DNA of 64,000 nucleotides. Source: Bosea sp. PAMC 26642 (GTDB lineage: Bacteria > Pseudomonadota > Alphaproteobacteria > Rhizobiales > Beijerinckiaceae). The translations under genes were made by a program, and so were the position numbers. This document shows, one piece after another, positions 16,920-26,600 of this stretch. Location of the stretch: NCBI RefSeq assembly GCF_001562255.1, contig NZ_CP014301.1, positions 2,914,001 through 2,978,000 on the forward strand. The letters are read 5' to 3'. The notes under the pieces are model-generated. The model made no database searches, was not told the origin of the DNA, and was given only the letters and a program-made list of their open reading frames with translations. The stretch's first letter is position 1. Each line of letters opens with the position of its first letter.

Positions 16920-18014
16920 ATGACCGCCCCCCTATCACGACCGCAGCCCATTCCGCTTACTCTGATGACCGGTTTTTTGGGCGCCGGCAAGACGACGCTG
17001 CTCAACCGCCTGCTCAAGGATCCCGCGCTCGCCGGGACCATGGTGATCGTCAACGAATTCGGCGAGATCGGGCTCGACCACCTGATGATCGAGGGCATCG
17101 AGGAGAACATGATCCTGCTCGCCTCGGGCTGCCTGTGCTGCACCATCCGCGACGATCTGATCGTCACGCTCGAGGACCTGCTGCGCCGCCAAGACAATGG
17201 CCGGATCGTCCCGTTCGAACGCGTCGTGATCGAGACCACGGGGCTCGCCGATCCCGCGCCGATCCTCAACGTCCTGATCAACCACCCCTATCTCGCCATG
17301 CGCTTCCGGCTCGACGGCGTGGTGACCCTTGTCGATGCCATCAACGGCATGGCGACGCTCGACGCCCATGACGAGGCGCGAAAGCAGGTGATCGCGGCCG
17401 ATCGCATCGTCATGACCAAGACCGATCTCGCTTCCGACGCCAAGGCCGTCGCGGAACTGCGCGAGCGGCTGGAGACGCTGAACCCCGGCATCGTCCTGCT
17501 ATCACCCGATGCACCGGCGCAGGCGCTCGTCGGAGCCGGCCTCTACGACCTTGCTTCACGACCCGCCGCCCTGAGCCAATGGCTGGCGCATGAGGCCCTG
17601 GGCAGCGTCGATGGCCACGATCACCATCACGGCCATAGCCACCATCACGATGTGAACCGGCACGACGACAGCATCCGCGCTTTCACTTTGACCGCCGACG
17701 CCCCCATCGCCCAAGCAACCTTCGACCTGTTCTGGACGCTGTTGCGCTCGACCCATGGTCCGAAACTGCTGCGGCTGAAGGGGCTCGTGGCGCTGGTCGA
17801 GCATCCCGGCCAGCCGCTGCTGGTCCATGCCGTGCAGCAGATCATGCACCCACCGCTCCTCCTTGACGCCTGGCCCGACGACGACGAGCGCTCGCGGCTC
17901 GTCCTGATCGTCAAGGACATCGACGCGGCCGTGGTCCAGCGGCTCTGGGCGGCGTTTCTCGGGCAGACGCATCGCCCTGCCGCCAATGATACTGGGCTCG
18001 CCGAGAGGGTTTGA
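16920..18014 (+). CDS. CobW/COG0523 family GTP-binding metallochaperone
   Basis: A 364-residue GTPase. Walker A is GFLGAGKTT (18-26), the metal-binding CxCC motif is CLCC (71-74), ETTGLADP holds the switch region and MTKTDLA is the NKxD-like base-specificity site. A histidine-rich loop with nine His between residues 233 and 248 (GHDHHHGHSHHH core) precedes the C-terminal CobW domain. This pattern fits zinc-handling COG0523 proteins better than the cobalamin enzyme CobW. No cobalamin gene is adjacent, and no Zur-type operator was recognised upstream. It follows the EamA gene after 18 bases, so the two may share a transcript. Confidence 0.9.
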   Translation: MTAPLSRPQPIPLTLMTGFLGAGKTTLLNRLLKDPALAGTMVIVNEFGEIGLDHLMIEGIEENMILLASGCLCCTIRDDLIVTLEDLLRRQDNGRIVPFERVVIETTGLADPAPILNVLINHPYLAMRFRLDGVVTLVDAINGMATLDAHDEARKQVIAADRIVMTKTDLASDAKAVAELRERLETLNPGIVLLSPDAPAQALVGAGLYDLASRPAALSQWLAHEALGSVDGHDHHHGHSHHHDVNRHDDSIRAFTLTADAPIAQATFDLFWTLLRSTHGPKLLRLKGLVALVEHPGQPLLVHAVQQIMHPPLLLDAWPDDDERSRLVLIVKDIDAAVVQRLWAAFLGQTHRPAANDTGLAERV

Positions 18015-18024
18015 CGATGCAACC

Positions 18025-18169
18025 GTCATTCCGGGGCTTCGCGCAGCGAAGAGCCCGGAACCCATAAACACGACGGCCACAAGACGACGCGAGCGCCCCT
18101 CGCGCTTCATCGGCACTATCCGAGTTTATGGGTTCCGGGCTCGCCTCTCCGGGGCCGCCCCGGAATGAC
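18025..18169. repeat. Dispersed inverted-repeat element, type B (copy 4)
   Basis: Arms GTCATTCCGGGGC and GCCCCGGAATGAC enclose inner GCCCGGAACCCATAAAC / GTTTATGGGTTCCGGGC pairing, so nearly the whole element is complementary. It starts 10 bases after the CobW-family stop and ends 14 bases before the stop of the convergent synthetase gene. Confidence 0.92.
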
Positions 18170-18183
18170 GCCTTGTGCTGCCC

Positions 18184-19803
18184 TCACCCCTCGGCGCGCA
18201 GCAGGCGTCTTATGATCTTCCCCGTCGTGGTCAACGGCAACTCGTCGCGGAAGGCGATCTCGCGCGGATATTCATGGGCCGAGAGCCGTGCCCGCACGAA
18301 ACCCTGCAGCTGCTCTACCAGCGCCGGCGAGCCCTCAAGACCCGCCTTAAGCACGACGAAGGCCTTGACGATCTCGGCGCGCAAGGGATCGGGCTTGCCC
18401 ACAACGGCGGCGAGCGAGACGGCAGGATGCTTCAGCAGGCAGTCCTCGATCTCGCCGGGCCCGATCCGATAGCCCGACGAGGTGATGACGTCGTCGTCGC
18501 GGCCGATGAAGCGGACATATCCGTCGCGATCCCGCACGCCCTGGTCGCCGGTGGTCATCCAGTCCCCGACGAACTTTTCCGCAGTCGCCTCGGGACGGTT
18601 CCAATAACCGAGGAACATTACGGGGTCGGGGCGGCGCACCGCGATCTGCCCCTCCTCGTCTGGCGCACAGACCGAACCATCCGGTCGGATGATCGCCACC
18701 TCATGCCCCGGCACCGCCTTGCCTATGAAGCCGGGCCGGCTGACGCCGATCGCCGCGCAGGAGGCCAGCACGAGATTGCATTCGGTCTGGCCATAGGCCT
18801 CGTTGATGGTCAGCCCCAGCGCCTCATGGCCCCAATGCAGCGTCTCCGCGCCGAGCGCTTCGCCCGCGGCCGCGACCGTGCGCAGCTTCAGGTCGAAGCG
18901 CTCGCGCGGCCGCTCGACGCTGCGCAGCATCCTGAGCGCGGTTGGGGGCACGAAGGCGTTGCGGATGCTCATCTGGGCCATTAACCGGAACGCCTCCTCC
19001 GGCTCGAAGCGCGTCACCGGGCGCGCCACAACCGCGATCCCGAAATGCAGGGCGGGCAGCAGCATGTTGAGCAGCCCGCCGGCCCAGGCCCAGTCCGCCG
19101 GCGTCCAGGCGAGATCCCCGGGCTGCGGCATGAACTCGTGCGGCATCTGCACGCCCGGCAGATGGCCCGGCAGCACGCGGTGGCCATGCAGCGCCCCTTT
19201 GGGATTGCCGGTCGTGCCGGAGGTGTAGATCATCAGCGCCGGATCGTCGGGGCTGGTATCGACGGCCGAGAAGTCGGGGCTTGCCGCCGACAGGAGACTG
19301 TCCCAGCCGAGCGCCGACCCTTGCGCGCCGTCGGTCGAGACCGTCAGCGCCAACTCAGGCAGCGGTTCTGTGATCTGCCCGACCTTGGCTAGCCCGACCG
19401 CATCCGTGATCAGCACCCTCGCCCCGGCATCGCCCAGGCGATAGGCCAGCGCATCGACGCCGAACAGGGCCGCCAGCGGCACGGCGATGGCGCCGAGCTT
19501 GTAGGCCGCCAGATGTGCGGTCAGCACCGCCCTGCCCTGCGGCAGCAGGATCGCGATCCGGTCGCCCCGCGCGATGCCGTGCGCCCGCAGCGCATTGGCG
19601 AGCCGGTTCGACTGCGCGCGCAAATGGCCGAAGCTGACCGGGGTCGCCTGCCAGTCCTGCGACACCTCGATTATCGCGGTGCGCCCAGGGTCGATGGCAG
19701 CCCAGCGGTCGCAGATATCGACGGCGATGTTGTAGCGCTCGGGGATGGCCCAGTGGAATTGGGCACGCAGCGCGTCGTAGTCGCGGAATTCGGGAAGGAT
19801 CAA
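18184..19803 (-). CDS. Acyl-CoA synthetase (AMP-forming)
   Basis: Adenylate-forming ligase of 539 residues that activates a carboxylic acid with ATP and CoA. The P-loop-like motif is YTSGTTGNPKG, the A5 region is NEAYGQTECN, the hinge is near TTGDQGVRD/GRDDDVI, and the catalytic Lys is in LTTTGKIIRR at the C-terminus. Sequence style is that of acetyl- or medium-chain acyl-CoA synthetases. The frame begins with TTG and lacks a good ribosome site, but no better start lies within the conserved region. It is convergent with the CobW-family gene. Substrate chain length is not decidable from sequence alone. Confidence 0.88.
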   Translation of the reverse strand: MILPEFRDYDALRAQFHWAIPERYNIAVDICDRWAAIDPGRTAIIEVSQDWQATPVSFGHLRAQSNRLANALRAHGIARGDRIAILLPQGRAVLTAHLAAYKLGAIAVPLAALFGVDALAYRLGDAGARVLITDAVGLAKVGQITEPLPELALTVSTDGAQGSALGWDSLLSAASPDFSAVDTSPDDPALMIYTSGTTGNPKGALHGHRVLPGHLPGVQMPHEFMPQPGDLAWTPADWAWAGGLLNMLLPALHFGIAVVARPVTRFEPEEAFRLMAQMSIRNAFVPPTALRMLRSVERPRERFDLKLRTVAAAGEALGAETLHWGHEALGLTINEAYGQTECNLVLASCAAIGVSRPGFIGKAVPGHEVAIIRPDGSVCAPDEEGQIAVRRPDPVMFLGYWNRPEATAEKFVGDWMTTGDQGVRDRDGYVRFIGRDDDVITSSGYRIGPGEIEDCLLKHPAVSLAAVVGKPDPLRAEIVKAFVVLKAGLEGSPALVEQLQGFVRARLSAHEYPREIAFRDELPLTTTGKIIRRLLRAEG

Positions 19804-19867
19804 GCTGTCGGGTCCGGCGGAAAAGGCGCGGCACGATAAGCAGGACGCTCTATTCTGTCACCTCGTC

Positions 19868-19943
19868 GTCATTACGAGCGCAGCGAAGCAATCCAGCGGT
19901 CTCGCTCTACGACTCTGGATTGCTTCGCTGCGCTCGCAATGAC
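19868..19943. repeat. Dispersed inverted-repeat element, type C (copy 5)
   Basis: Type C is one long hairpin: GTCATTACGAGCGCAGCGAA on the left pairs with TTCGCTGCGCTCGCAATGAC on the right and continues through AGCAATCCAG / CTGGATTGCT. Arms are about 29 bases with a single mismatch and an 18-base loop. It lies 7 bases beyond the ABC permease stop. Confidence 0.92.
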
Positions 19944-19950
19944 GAAAGCC

Positions 19951-20721
19951 TCACACATTCCCCATCTGCGAACGCTTGGCCCAGCCGGTCATCCGGTTTT
20001 CGACGAGGTCGACGATCGCCACGAGAAACACCCCGAGCACGGCCAGCACGATCAGGGCGGCGAAGATCAGCGGCACGTTGAAATCGGCCGAGGCCCGCGT
20101 GATCAGGTTGCCAAGGCCGAGATTGGAGGCGTTCTGCTCGCCGATCACCGAGCCGACATAGGCCAGCGTGATCGAGACCTTCAGCGCCCCGAACAGATAG
20201 GGCAGCGAGCGCGGGATCCCGACCTTGGTCATGATGTCGAAGCGGCTGGCACCAAGCGCCTTGAGCACATCCTCGGTCTCGGGCTCGATCGTGGCCAGGC
20301 CCGTCGCGACATTGACCACGATCGGGAAGAACGAGATCACGAAGGCGGTCAGCACCGGCGGCAGCCAGCCGACGCCGAACCAGATCACCAGGATCGGTAC
20401 CACGGCGACCTTGGGGATCGAGTTGAACCCGACCAGCAGCGGGTTGAGGCCAGCATAGATCAGCTTCGATGAGCCGACCAGCAGGCCGAGCCCCAGCCCG
20501 AACACGATCGACAGGCCAAAGCCAAGCGAGGTCATCCAGAGCGTATGGAAGGCATTGGTGTAGAGCGGCTTCTGGTACTGCACCAGCGCGCCCCACACCG
20601 CCGAGGGCGGCGGCAGTACAAAGCTCGAGATCGACAGCGCCCTGCAGGCGATCTCCCAGATCGCGAAGAAGGCGATGGTGAAGAGATAGGGCGCGAGCTT
20701 CAGCCAGGTCGAGCGGGTCAT
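19951..20721 (-). CDS. ABC transporter permease (nitrate/sulfonate/pyrimidine-precursor type)
   Basis: A 256-residue inner-membrane permease with about six predicted helices. The cytoplasmic EAA loop reads EDVLKALGASRFDIMTKVGIPRSLPYLFGALK, which couples to the ATPase. It belongs to the SsuC/TauC/ThiX-like group. It is the last gene of a three-gene importer set (binding protein, ATPase, permease) read right to left, and a repeat element separates it from the ATPase gene. Substrate unknown; relatives carry sulfonates, nitrate or thiamine-pyrimidine precursors. Confidence 0.92.
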   Translation of the reverse strand: MTRSTWLKLAPYLFTIAFFAIWEIACRALSISSFVLPPPSAVWGALVQYQKPLYTNAFHTLWMTSLGFGLSIVFGLGLGLLVGSSKLIYAGLNPLLVGFNSIPKVAVVPILVIWFGVGWLPPVLTAFVISFFPIVVNVATGLATIEPETEDVLKALGASRFDIMTKVGIPRSLPYLFGALKVSITLAYVGSVIGEQNASNLGLGNLITRASADFNVPLIFAALIVLAVLGVFLVAIVDLVENRMTGWAKRSQMGNV

Positions 20722-20756
20722 GGGCGCTCGATCCTGCGCTCAATGACATGCCTGCC

Positions 20757-20861
20757 GTCGTTCCGGGCGACCGAAGGGAGACCCGGAATCCATTCTTGAA
20801 CCTCATTGATCGGCGTTCCGGAATGGATCCCGGGTCTGCGCTTCGCTCCGCCGGGGATGAC
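20757..20861. repeat. Dispersed inverted-repeat element, type A variant (copy 6)
   Basis: Begins GTCGTTCCGGGCGA and ends CGGGGATGAC, with ACCCGGAATCCATTC facing GAATGGATCCCGGGT. It is more diverged than copies 1 and 2. It lies between the ATPase stop (23 bases) and the permease start. Confidence 0.85.
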
Positions 20862-20884
20862 GGCATGGGTCAATGTCAAACCGC

Positions 20885-21673
20885 TCACGCCGCCGCCCTC
20901 GCCTCGCGGATATGGCCGCGCAGTTCCTGCACGATGCCGGCAAATTCCGGCGTATAGGTGATGTCGAGATCGCGCGGACGGGCAAAGCCGATCTCGCGCT
21001 CCGCGATGATCCGGCCGGGCCGCGCCGACATGCAGAAGACCCGGTCGGCCAGGAACACCGCCTCGCGCAGGTCGTGAGTGACCAGGATCACGGTGACGCC
21101 GCGCTGCGCATGCAAGTCGCGGATGACGCACCAGAGTTCCTCCCGGGTAAAGGCATCGAGCGCTCCGAAGGGCTCGTCCAGCATCAGCAGCTTCGGCTCA
21201 TGGATCAGCGAGCGGCAGAGCGAGGCCCGCTGCTGCATCCCGCCCGAGAGCTGCCACGGAAACTTCGCCCCCATGCCCTTCAGCCCGACCGTCTCCAGCA
21301 GCATTTCGGCGCGTGCGACATACTCCGCCTTGTGGCGGCGCAGGCGAGAGCGATGCGGCTGCACGATCTCCAGCGGCAGCAGCAGGTTCTGCAGCGTCGT
21401 CCGCCAGGGCAGCATCACCGGGTTCTGGAAGGCCATGCCGGTGATCTTGATCGGCTCGACGACCTCGCGCCCGGCGACGACGACCGTGCCGGATTTCGGC
21501 CGCTGCAGCCCGGTGGCGAGCTTCATCATCGTCGACTTGCCACAGCCAGACGGCCCGACGATCGCCGCGAACTCGCCCTCCCTGATCTTCAGCGACAGCC
21601 CCTCGACCGCCGGCGGCCCGTTCCCGCCGCCATAGACATGGGTGACCTCGTGAAGTTCGACGAAGGCGGTCAA
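20885..21673 (-). CDS. ABC transporter ATP-binding protein
   Basis: A 262-residue ATPase with Walker A GPSGCGKST, a Q-loop in MAFQNPVMLPWRT, signature LSGGMQQRA, Walker B LLMLDEPFGALD and the H-loop VTHDLREAVFLADRV. The Q-loop sequence and the early Walker A fit the SsuB/TauB/ThiZ group. The start is TTG with AAAGGG about six bases upstream; no in-frame ATG lies near. It drives import of the ligand delivered by the adjacent binding protein. Confidence 0.93.
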   Translation of the reverse strand: MTAFVELHEVTHVYGGGNGPPAVEGLSLKIREGEFAAIVGPSGCGKSTMMKLATGLQRPKSGTVVVAGREVVEPIKITGMAFQNPVMLPWRTTLQNLLLPLEIVQPHRSRLRRHKAEYVARAEMLLETVGLKGMGAKFPWQLSGGMQQRASLCRSLIHEPKLLMLDEPFGALDAFTREELWCVIRDLHAQRGVTVILVTHDLREAVFLADRVFCMSARPGRIIAEREIGFARPRDLDITYTPEFAGIVQELRGHIREARAAA

Positions 21674-21699
21674 GAAAGCCCTTTCTCATAGGAAACGCC

Positions 21700-21806
21700 G
21701 TCATTCCGGGCGCAGCACAGCGGAGACCCGGAATCCATCGTAGGGCGCGATGGTGCTCTATGCTGGATTCCGGAACTGCGCCGCTGCGCGGCTTGTCCGG
21801 AATGAC
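21700..21806. repeat. Dispersed inverted-repeat element, type A (copy 7)
   Basis: Arms GTCATTCCGG and CCGGAATGAC with inner GGAATCCATC facing GCTGGATTCC. It lies between the binding-protein stop (27 bases) and the ATPase start (26 bases), inside the importer operon. Confidence 0.9.
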
Positions 21807-21833
21807 GGCTTATCAAGACGGCAGACGTCGCGC

Positions 21834-22898
21834 TCAGAACACCCGTTCCGCAGAGGCAGGCAGAAAGGTATCGACAAAGGCGTCGCCCGCCTTGTCCTTG
21901 TCCTTGAAGGTGAAGGTCAGCGCGATTTGTTCAAGCGCGCGCTCCCAGCGCGCCTTGTCGATGCCGCCGAACCCGTTCGCCTTGACGTAAGGAGTCATCA
22001 CGTTCTGGTCTAGCGTCATCTTCAGCCGTTCGAGCTCGACCTCGACCTTGGCGACGTCGTTGCGCTTGATCACCAGTTCCGCGCCGAGGCCGGGATTGGC
22101 GACCGTATCCTTGACGCCCTTGGTAATGGCCCGCAGCAGGCCGCGTACCGCTTCGGGTTTCTCGGCCATGAACTTCGGCGAGACCATCACGACGTTCCCG
22201 TAAAGCTCGACGCCGTAATCGGCCATCAGCATCAGCACGATATCGTCGACCGGTACGCCGCGCGATTTCAGGTTGATGTAGGAGGACGGCGCGAAGCCGA
22301 AGACGGCGTCGACTTCGCCCGAGGCCAGCATCGGCTCGCGCACCGGGAAACCGACATTTTCCAGCTTCATCCTGCTGTCGTCGAGCTTGTTGACCGTCTT
22401 GAAGATAGGCCATTGCGCGAAGGCCGCATCCGCCGCCGGTGCGCCGAACTTCTTGCCTTCGAGCGTCTTAACATCCGCTGTGATGCCGCGGCTCTTGCGC
22501 GCGACGATGGAGAAAGGCGGCTTGTCGTAGACCATCATCACGGCCTTGAGATCGACGCTTGGGTTCTCGTCGCGGAAGCGGATCAGCGAGTTCACGTCGC
22601 CGAAGCCGACATCGTAGGTGCCCGACGCCACGCGCGGGATCGCCTCGCGCGAGCCGTTGCCGGTGTCGATGGTGACGTCGAGTCCCTCGGCTTTGAAATA
22701 GCCCTTCTCGAACGCCATCAGGAACAGCGCGGCCGGCCCCTCGAAACGCCAGTCGAGCGTGAAGCGCACCGGCGTCTGGGCCTGCGCATTCTGCAAGCCG
22801 GCGAAGGACGCGGCGGCCGTCAGCGCCGATGCCGTAGCCAGACGAACGACGTCCCGCCTCGAAAACGATGTGGCGACGGCTTGCAGAACCTTGAACAT
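21834..22898 (-). CDS. ABC transporter substrate-binding protein (NMT1/THI5-like)
   Basis: Periplasmic receptor of about 354 residues. The N-terminus has a twin-arginine signal (SRRDVVRLATASA) ending near an AQA site, then TPVRFTLDWRFEGPAALFLMAFEKGYF, the opening of the NMT1/THI5-like fold. The GNGSREAIPRVASGTYDVGFGDVNSLI segment lines the ligand cleft in this family. The start at 22898 gives the signal peptide; a longer in-frame version has no family support. No TPP riboswitch was found upstream, so thiamine-precursor uptake is only one option beside sulfonates and similar ligands. It is the first gene of the importer operon. Confidence 0.9.
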   Translation of the reverse strand: MFKVLQAVATSFSRRDVVRLATASALTAAASFAGLQNAQAQTPVRFTLDWRFEGPAALFLMAFEKGYFKAEGLDVTIDTGNGSREAIPRVASGTYDVGFGDVNSLIRFRDENPSVDLKAVMMVYDKPPFSIVARKSRGITADVKTLEGKKFGAPAADAAFAQWPIFKTVNKLDDSRMKLENVGFPVREPMLASGEVDAVFGFAPSSYINLKSRGVPVDDIVLMLMADYGVELYGNVVMVSPKFMAEKPEAVRGLLRAITKGVKDTVANPGLGAELVIKRNDVAKVEVELERLKMTLDQNVMTPYVKANGFGGIDKARWERALEQIALTFTFKDKDKAGDAFVDTFLPASAERVF

Positions 22899-23073
22899 CA
22901 CGAACTCCGGACGGGCGGCAAGGCCGCGATTTGTCGAGACCGGACGAGCAAGCATCATGCCGAACGGTAGGAATTCCAGACTGGAGGAACATCCCGGCAG
23001 GTCAAGCGCAAAGCGTTGCGGCCAATGGCCATATGCCTGAAAAATCGGCATGGGATCATGATCGTCGCCGCTC

Positions 23074-23547
23074 TCAGACCGGCAGCGCCCCGTCCGTCTT
23101 GACCTCCTCCATCACCGCATAGGTCCGCGTCTCGCGCACCGCCGGTAGCGCCAGCAGGACCTCGCCGAGGAAGCGGCGATAAGCGTTCATGTCGGCGACC
23201 CGCGTCTTGACGAGGTAGTCGAACCCGCCGGCGACCATGTGGCATTCCAGCACCTCGGGCGCGCGTTTCACGGCGGCAGCGAAGCGCTCGAAGGCGTCGG
23301 GCGTGGTCTTGTCGAGATAGACCTCGACGAAGACGAGCAGGTTCAGCCCGAGCTTCAGCGGATCGAGCGTCGCGCGATAGCCGGTGATGTAGCCTTCGCG
23401 CGTCAGGCGCTTCAGCCGCTCGCCCACGGCCGTCGGCGACAGCCCGACCTTCTCGGCCATCTCGACGCCGGCAATGCGGCCGTCGGACTGCAGAAGGGCG
23501 AGGATACGGCGGTCGGTTCGGTCGAGCACGGGATAATTCTTTGCCAT
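23074..23547 (-). CDS. putR: Lrp/AsnC family regulator, probable PutR
   Basis: A 157-residue Lrp/AsnC regulator. The N-terminal helix-turn-helix runs through RIAGVEMAEKVGLSPTAVGERLKRLTREGYITGYRATLDP, and the C-terminal RAM domain (effector binding and oligomerisation) follows with HMVAGGFDYLVKTRVADM. It is divergent from putA across about 115 bases. This is the arrangement of PutR in rhizobia and Agrobacterium, where it activates putA in response to proline. Assignment rests on family plus position. The ATG at 23547 gives the standard Lrp length. Confidence 0.88.
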   Translation of the reverse strand: MAKNYPVLDRTDRRILALLQSDGRIAGVEMAEKVGLSPTAVGERLKRLTREGYITGYRATLDPLKLGLNLLVFVEVYLDKTTPDAFERFAAAVKRAPEVLECHMVAGGFDYLVKTRVADMNAYRRFLGEVLLALPAVRETRTYAVMEEVKTDGALPV

Positions 23548-23573
23548 AAATCGATAATGCAGCGATCTATGAG

Positions 23574-23604
23574 GCATATTGCCGGAAATAGCCAATTGAT
23601 ATGC
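23574..23604. promoter_or_regulatory. Weak inverted repeat in the putR-putA control region
   Basis: GCATAT and ATATGC form the ends of a 31-base AT-richer segment between the divergent genes. Lrp-type sites are loose palindromes, so this is a candidate only. The segment holds no clear -35/-10 pair. Confidence 0.25.
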
Positions 23605-23663
23605 GGCCCGATCGGCCTGATGCTTCAGATCATCCCGTCGCTGTTCGATCCGGAGCCAACTCC

Positions 23664-26600
23664 ATGGCCGTCCCCGCCACAACGCCCGCCTTCCGTCCCA
23701 CCTATGCCGAAGACGATGGCGTGATTGCCGGCAGGCTCTTGGCCGGCGCGCGGCGCGAGCCGGCGGCCAAGGCGCGGATCGACGCACGCGCGACCGGGCT
23801 GATCGAGGCGATCCGCACCCGCAAGGTGGGCTTGGGCGGCATCGAGGAACTGCTGCGCGAGTATTCGCTCTCCACCAAGGAGGGGCTCGCGCTGATGGTT
23901 CTCGCCGAAGCGCTGCTGCGCGTGCCCGACGCCGCGACCGCCGATCGGCTGATCGAGGACAAGCTCGGCCAGGGCGATTTCGCCCATCACGAATCGAAGT
24001 CCGACGCCTTCCTGGTTTCGGCCTCGGCCTGGGCGCTCGGCATCACCGCCCGCGTCATCCAGCCGGGCGAAACGCCAACCGGCATCATCGGCAGCATGGC
24101 CAAGCGCTTGGGCGTGCCGACCGTGCGCACCGCGACCCGGCAGGCCATGCGCGTCATGGGCAACCATTTCGTTCTCGGCCAGACCATCGAGGAGGCTCTA
24201 AAACGCGCCGGCTCGAAAAGCGGCAAGCTCTTCCGCTACTCCTTCGACATGCTCGGCGAGGGTGCGCGCACGCAAGGAGACGCCGACCGCTACCTCGCCT
24301 CCTATACGGCCGCGATCGACGCCATCGGCCGCTCGGCCGGCAACGAGCCGCTGCCGAACCGGCCGGGTATCTCGGTCAAGCTCTCGGCGCTGCATCCGCG
24401 CTACGACGCCACCAACCGCGAGCGCGTCCTTGCCGAACTCGTGCCGAAGGTGGTCGCGCTCGCCCGGCAGGCGAAGCAATACGACCTGAACTTCACCATC
24501 GATGCCGAGGAGGCCGACCGGCTCGAGCTCTCGCTCGACGTCATCGCCGCCGTGATGGCCGATGGCACGCTCGCCGGCTGGGACGGTTTCGGGCTGGCGA
24601 TCCAGGCCTATCAGAAGCGCGCCTCGGCCGTGATCGACCACATCGCGGCACTCGCCGAGCAGTATGACCGGCGCCTGATGGTGCGCCTCGTCAAGGGCGC
24701 CTATTGGGACACCGAGCTGAAACGCGCCCAGGAGCGCGGCCTTGCCGATTATCCGGTCTTCACGCGCAAGGCGATGACCGATTTGAATTACGAGGCCTGC
24801 GCCGCGCAACTCCTGGCGCTGCGTCCGCGCATCATCCCTCAGTTCGCCACCCATAACGCACTCACCGTCGCCACCGTCGCAGAGATGGCGGGCGATGCCG
24901 AGAACTACGAATTTCAGCGCCTGCACGGCATGGGCGAGGCGCTCTACGAGAAGCTGCTCGGCGACAAGGCAGGCTTCGCCTGCCGGACCTATGCCCCGGT
25001 CGGCGGGCATCAGGACCTGCTCGCCTATCTGGTACGCCGCCTGCTCGAGAACGGCGCCAACTCCTCCTTCGTCAGCGTCTCGGGCGACCCTGACGTGCCC
25101 GTCGCGGAACTGCTGGTTCCGCCGGCCGATATCATCGGCAATACCGGCGCAGCCCGTCACCGCCGCATCCCGCTGCCGGCCGATCTCTTCGGCCCATCGC
25201 GGAAGAACTCGGCCGGCGTCGAACTCGGCCATGCCGGGAGTCTGGACGCCCTCCTCGCCGAGGTTGCCGCCGCAGCGGAAAAGTCCTTCCCGCCTGCCGG
25301 CGCCATTATCGACGGCAAGCCGGCAGGCGGGCAGCCGCAGCCTGTCCTCTCGCCGATCGACGGCAAGACGATCGGCACGGTCGCTCCCGCCGACGCCGCG
25401 CTCGCAGACCATGCCATGAAAGCCGCCAAGGCCGGCTTCCCGGCCTGGAACGCGACGCCGGCCCGGACCCGTGCCGCCGCCTTGCGCAAGGCGGCGGACC
25501 TGATGGAGGAGCGCCGCGGCCTGCTGCTCGCCTTGCTTCAGGCCGAGGCGGGCAAGACGCTCGACGATGCGATTTCGGAAGTCCGCGAGGCGGTCGATTT
25601 CTGCCGCTACTACGCCGCCGAGGCGGAAGCCAAATTCGCGGCGGCGATCGCTCTGCCCGGCCCGACAGGCGAGGACAACCGCCTGATCCTGCGCGGGCGC
25701 GGGGCCTTCCTGTGCATCGCCCCATGGAACTTCCCACTGGCGATCTTCGCCGGCCAAATCGCCGCCGCCCTGGTCGCCGGCAACAGCGTCGTCGCCAAGC
25801 CCGCGCCGCAGACGCCGCTGATTGCGGCGGTGGCCGTCCGCCTGCTGCACGAGGCCGGCGTGCCGGTCTCGGCCCTGCATCTGACGCCGGGAGACGGCGC
25901 ACTCGGCGCAGCGCTCGTCGCCCATCCCGCCGTGGCCGGCGTCGCCTTCACCGGCTCGACCGCGACGGCGCGCGCCATCAACCGCGCACTCGCCGCCAAG
26001 GACGGTCCGATCGTTCCTCTGATCGCCGAGACCGGCGGCCTCAACGCCATGATCGTCGATGCGACCGCGCTCGCAGAGCAGGTCGCAGACGATGTCGTGA
26101 TGTCGGCCTTCCGCTCGGCCGGGCAGCGCTGCTCGGCGCTGCGCCTGCTCGTCGTGCAGGAGGACGTCGCCGACAAGATGGTCGAGATGATCACCGGCGC
26201 CGCCCGCGAACTCACGCTCGGCGACCCACGCGCCATTGAGACCCATGTCGGCCCGGTCATCGACGCGGCGGCAAAGACCCGGCTCGACAGCCATGTCGCG
26301 GCGATGGCCAGGCTCGGCCGCGTCGCATGGGCCGGAGAGATTCCTGCGCTCGGCGGCACCTATGTCGCCCCCCACGTCATCTCGCTGAAATCCGTCGGGG
26401 AGCTGAGCCAGGAACATTTCGGCCCGATCCTGCATGTCGTCCGCTGGAAATCCGGGCAGCTCGACAAGGTCATCGAGGCGATCGAGGCAACCGGCTACGG
26501 ACTGACGCTCGGCGTCCATTCGCGCATCGAGACGACCGTCGAGGAGGTCGTGAAGCGGCTCTCGACCGGCAACATCTACGTCAACCGCAACATCATCGGC

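Noticed and set aside
18025-18169. Reading the repeat elements as ordinary intrinsic terminators
   Set aside because: They have strong stems but no T run after them, and several lie within operons whose downstream genes must be expressed.
22899-23073. TPP riboswitch upstream of the NMT1/THI5-like receptor gene
   Set aside because: The conserved THI-box sequences were not found, so thiamine-precursor uptake is not supported by a riboswitch.
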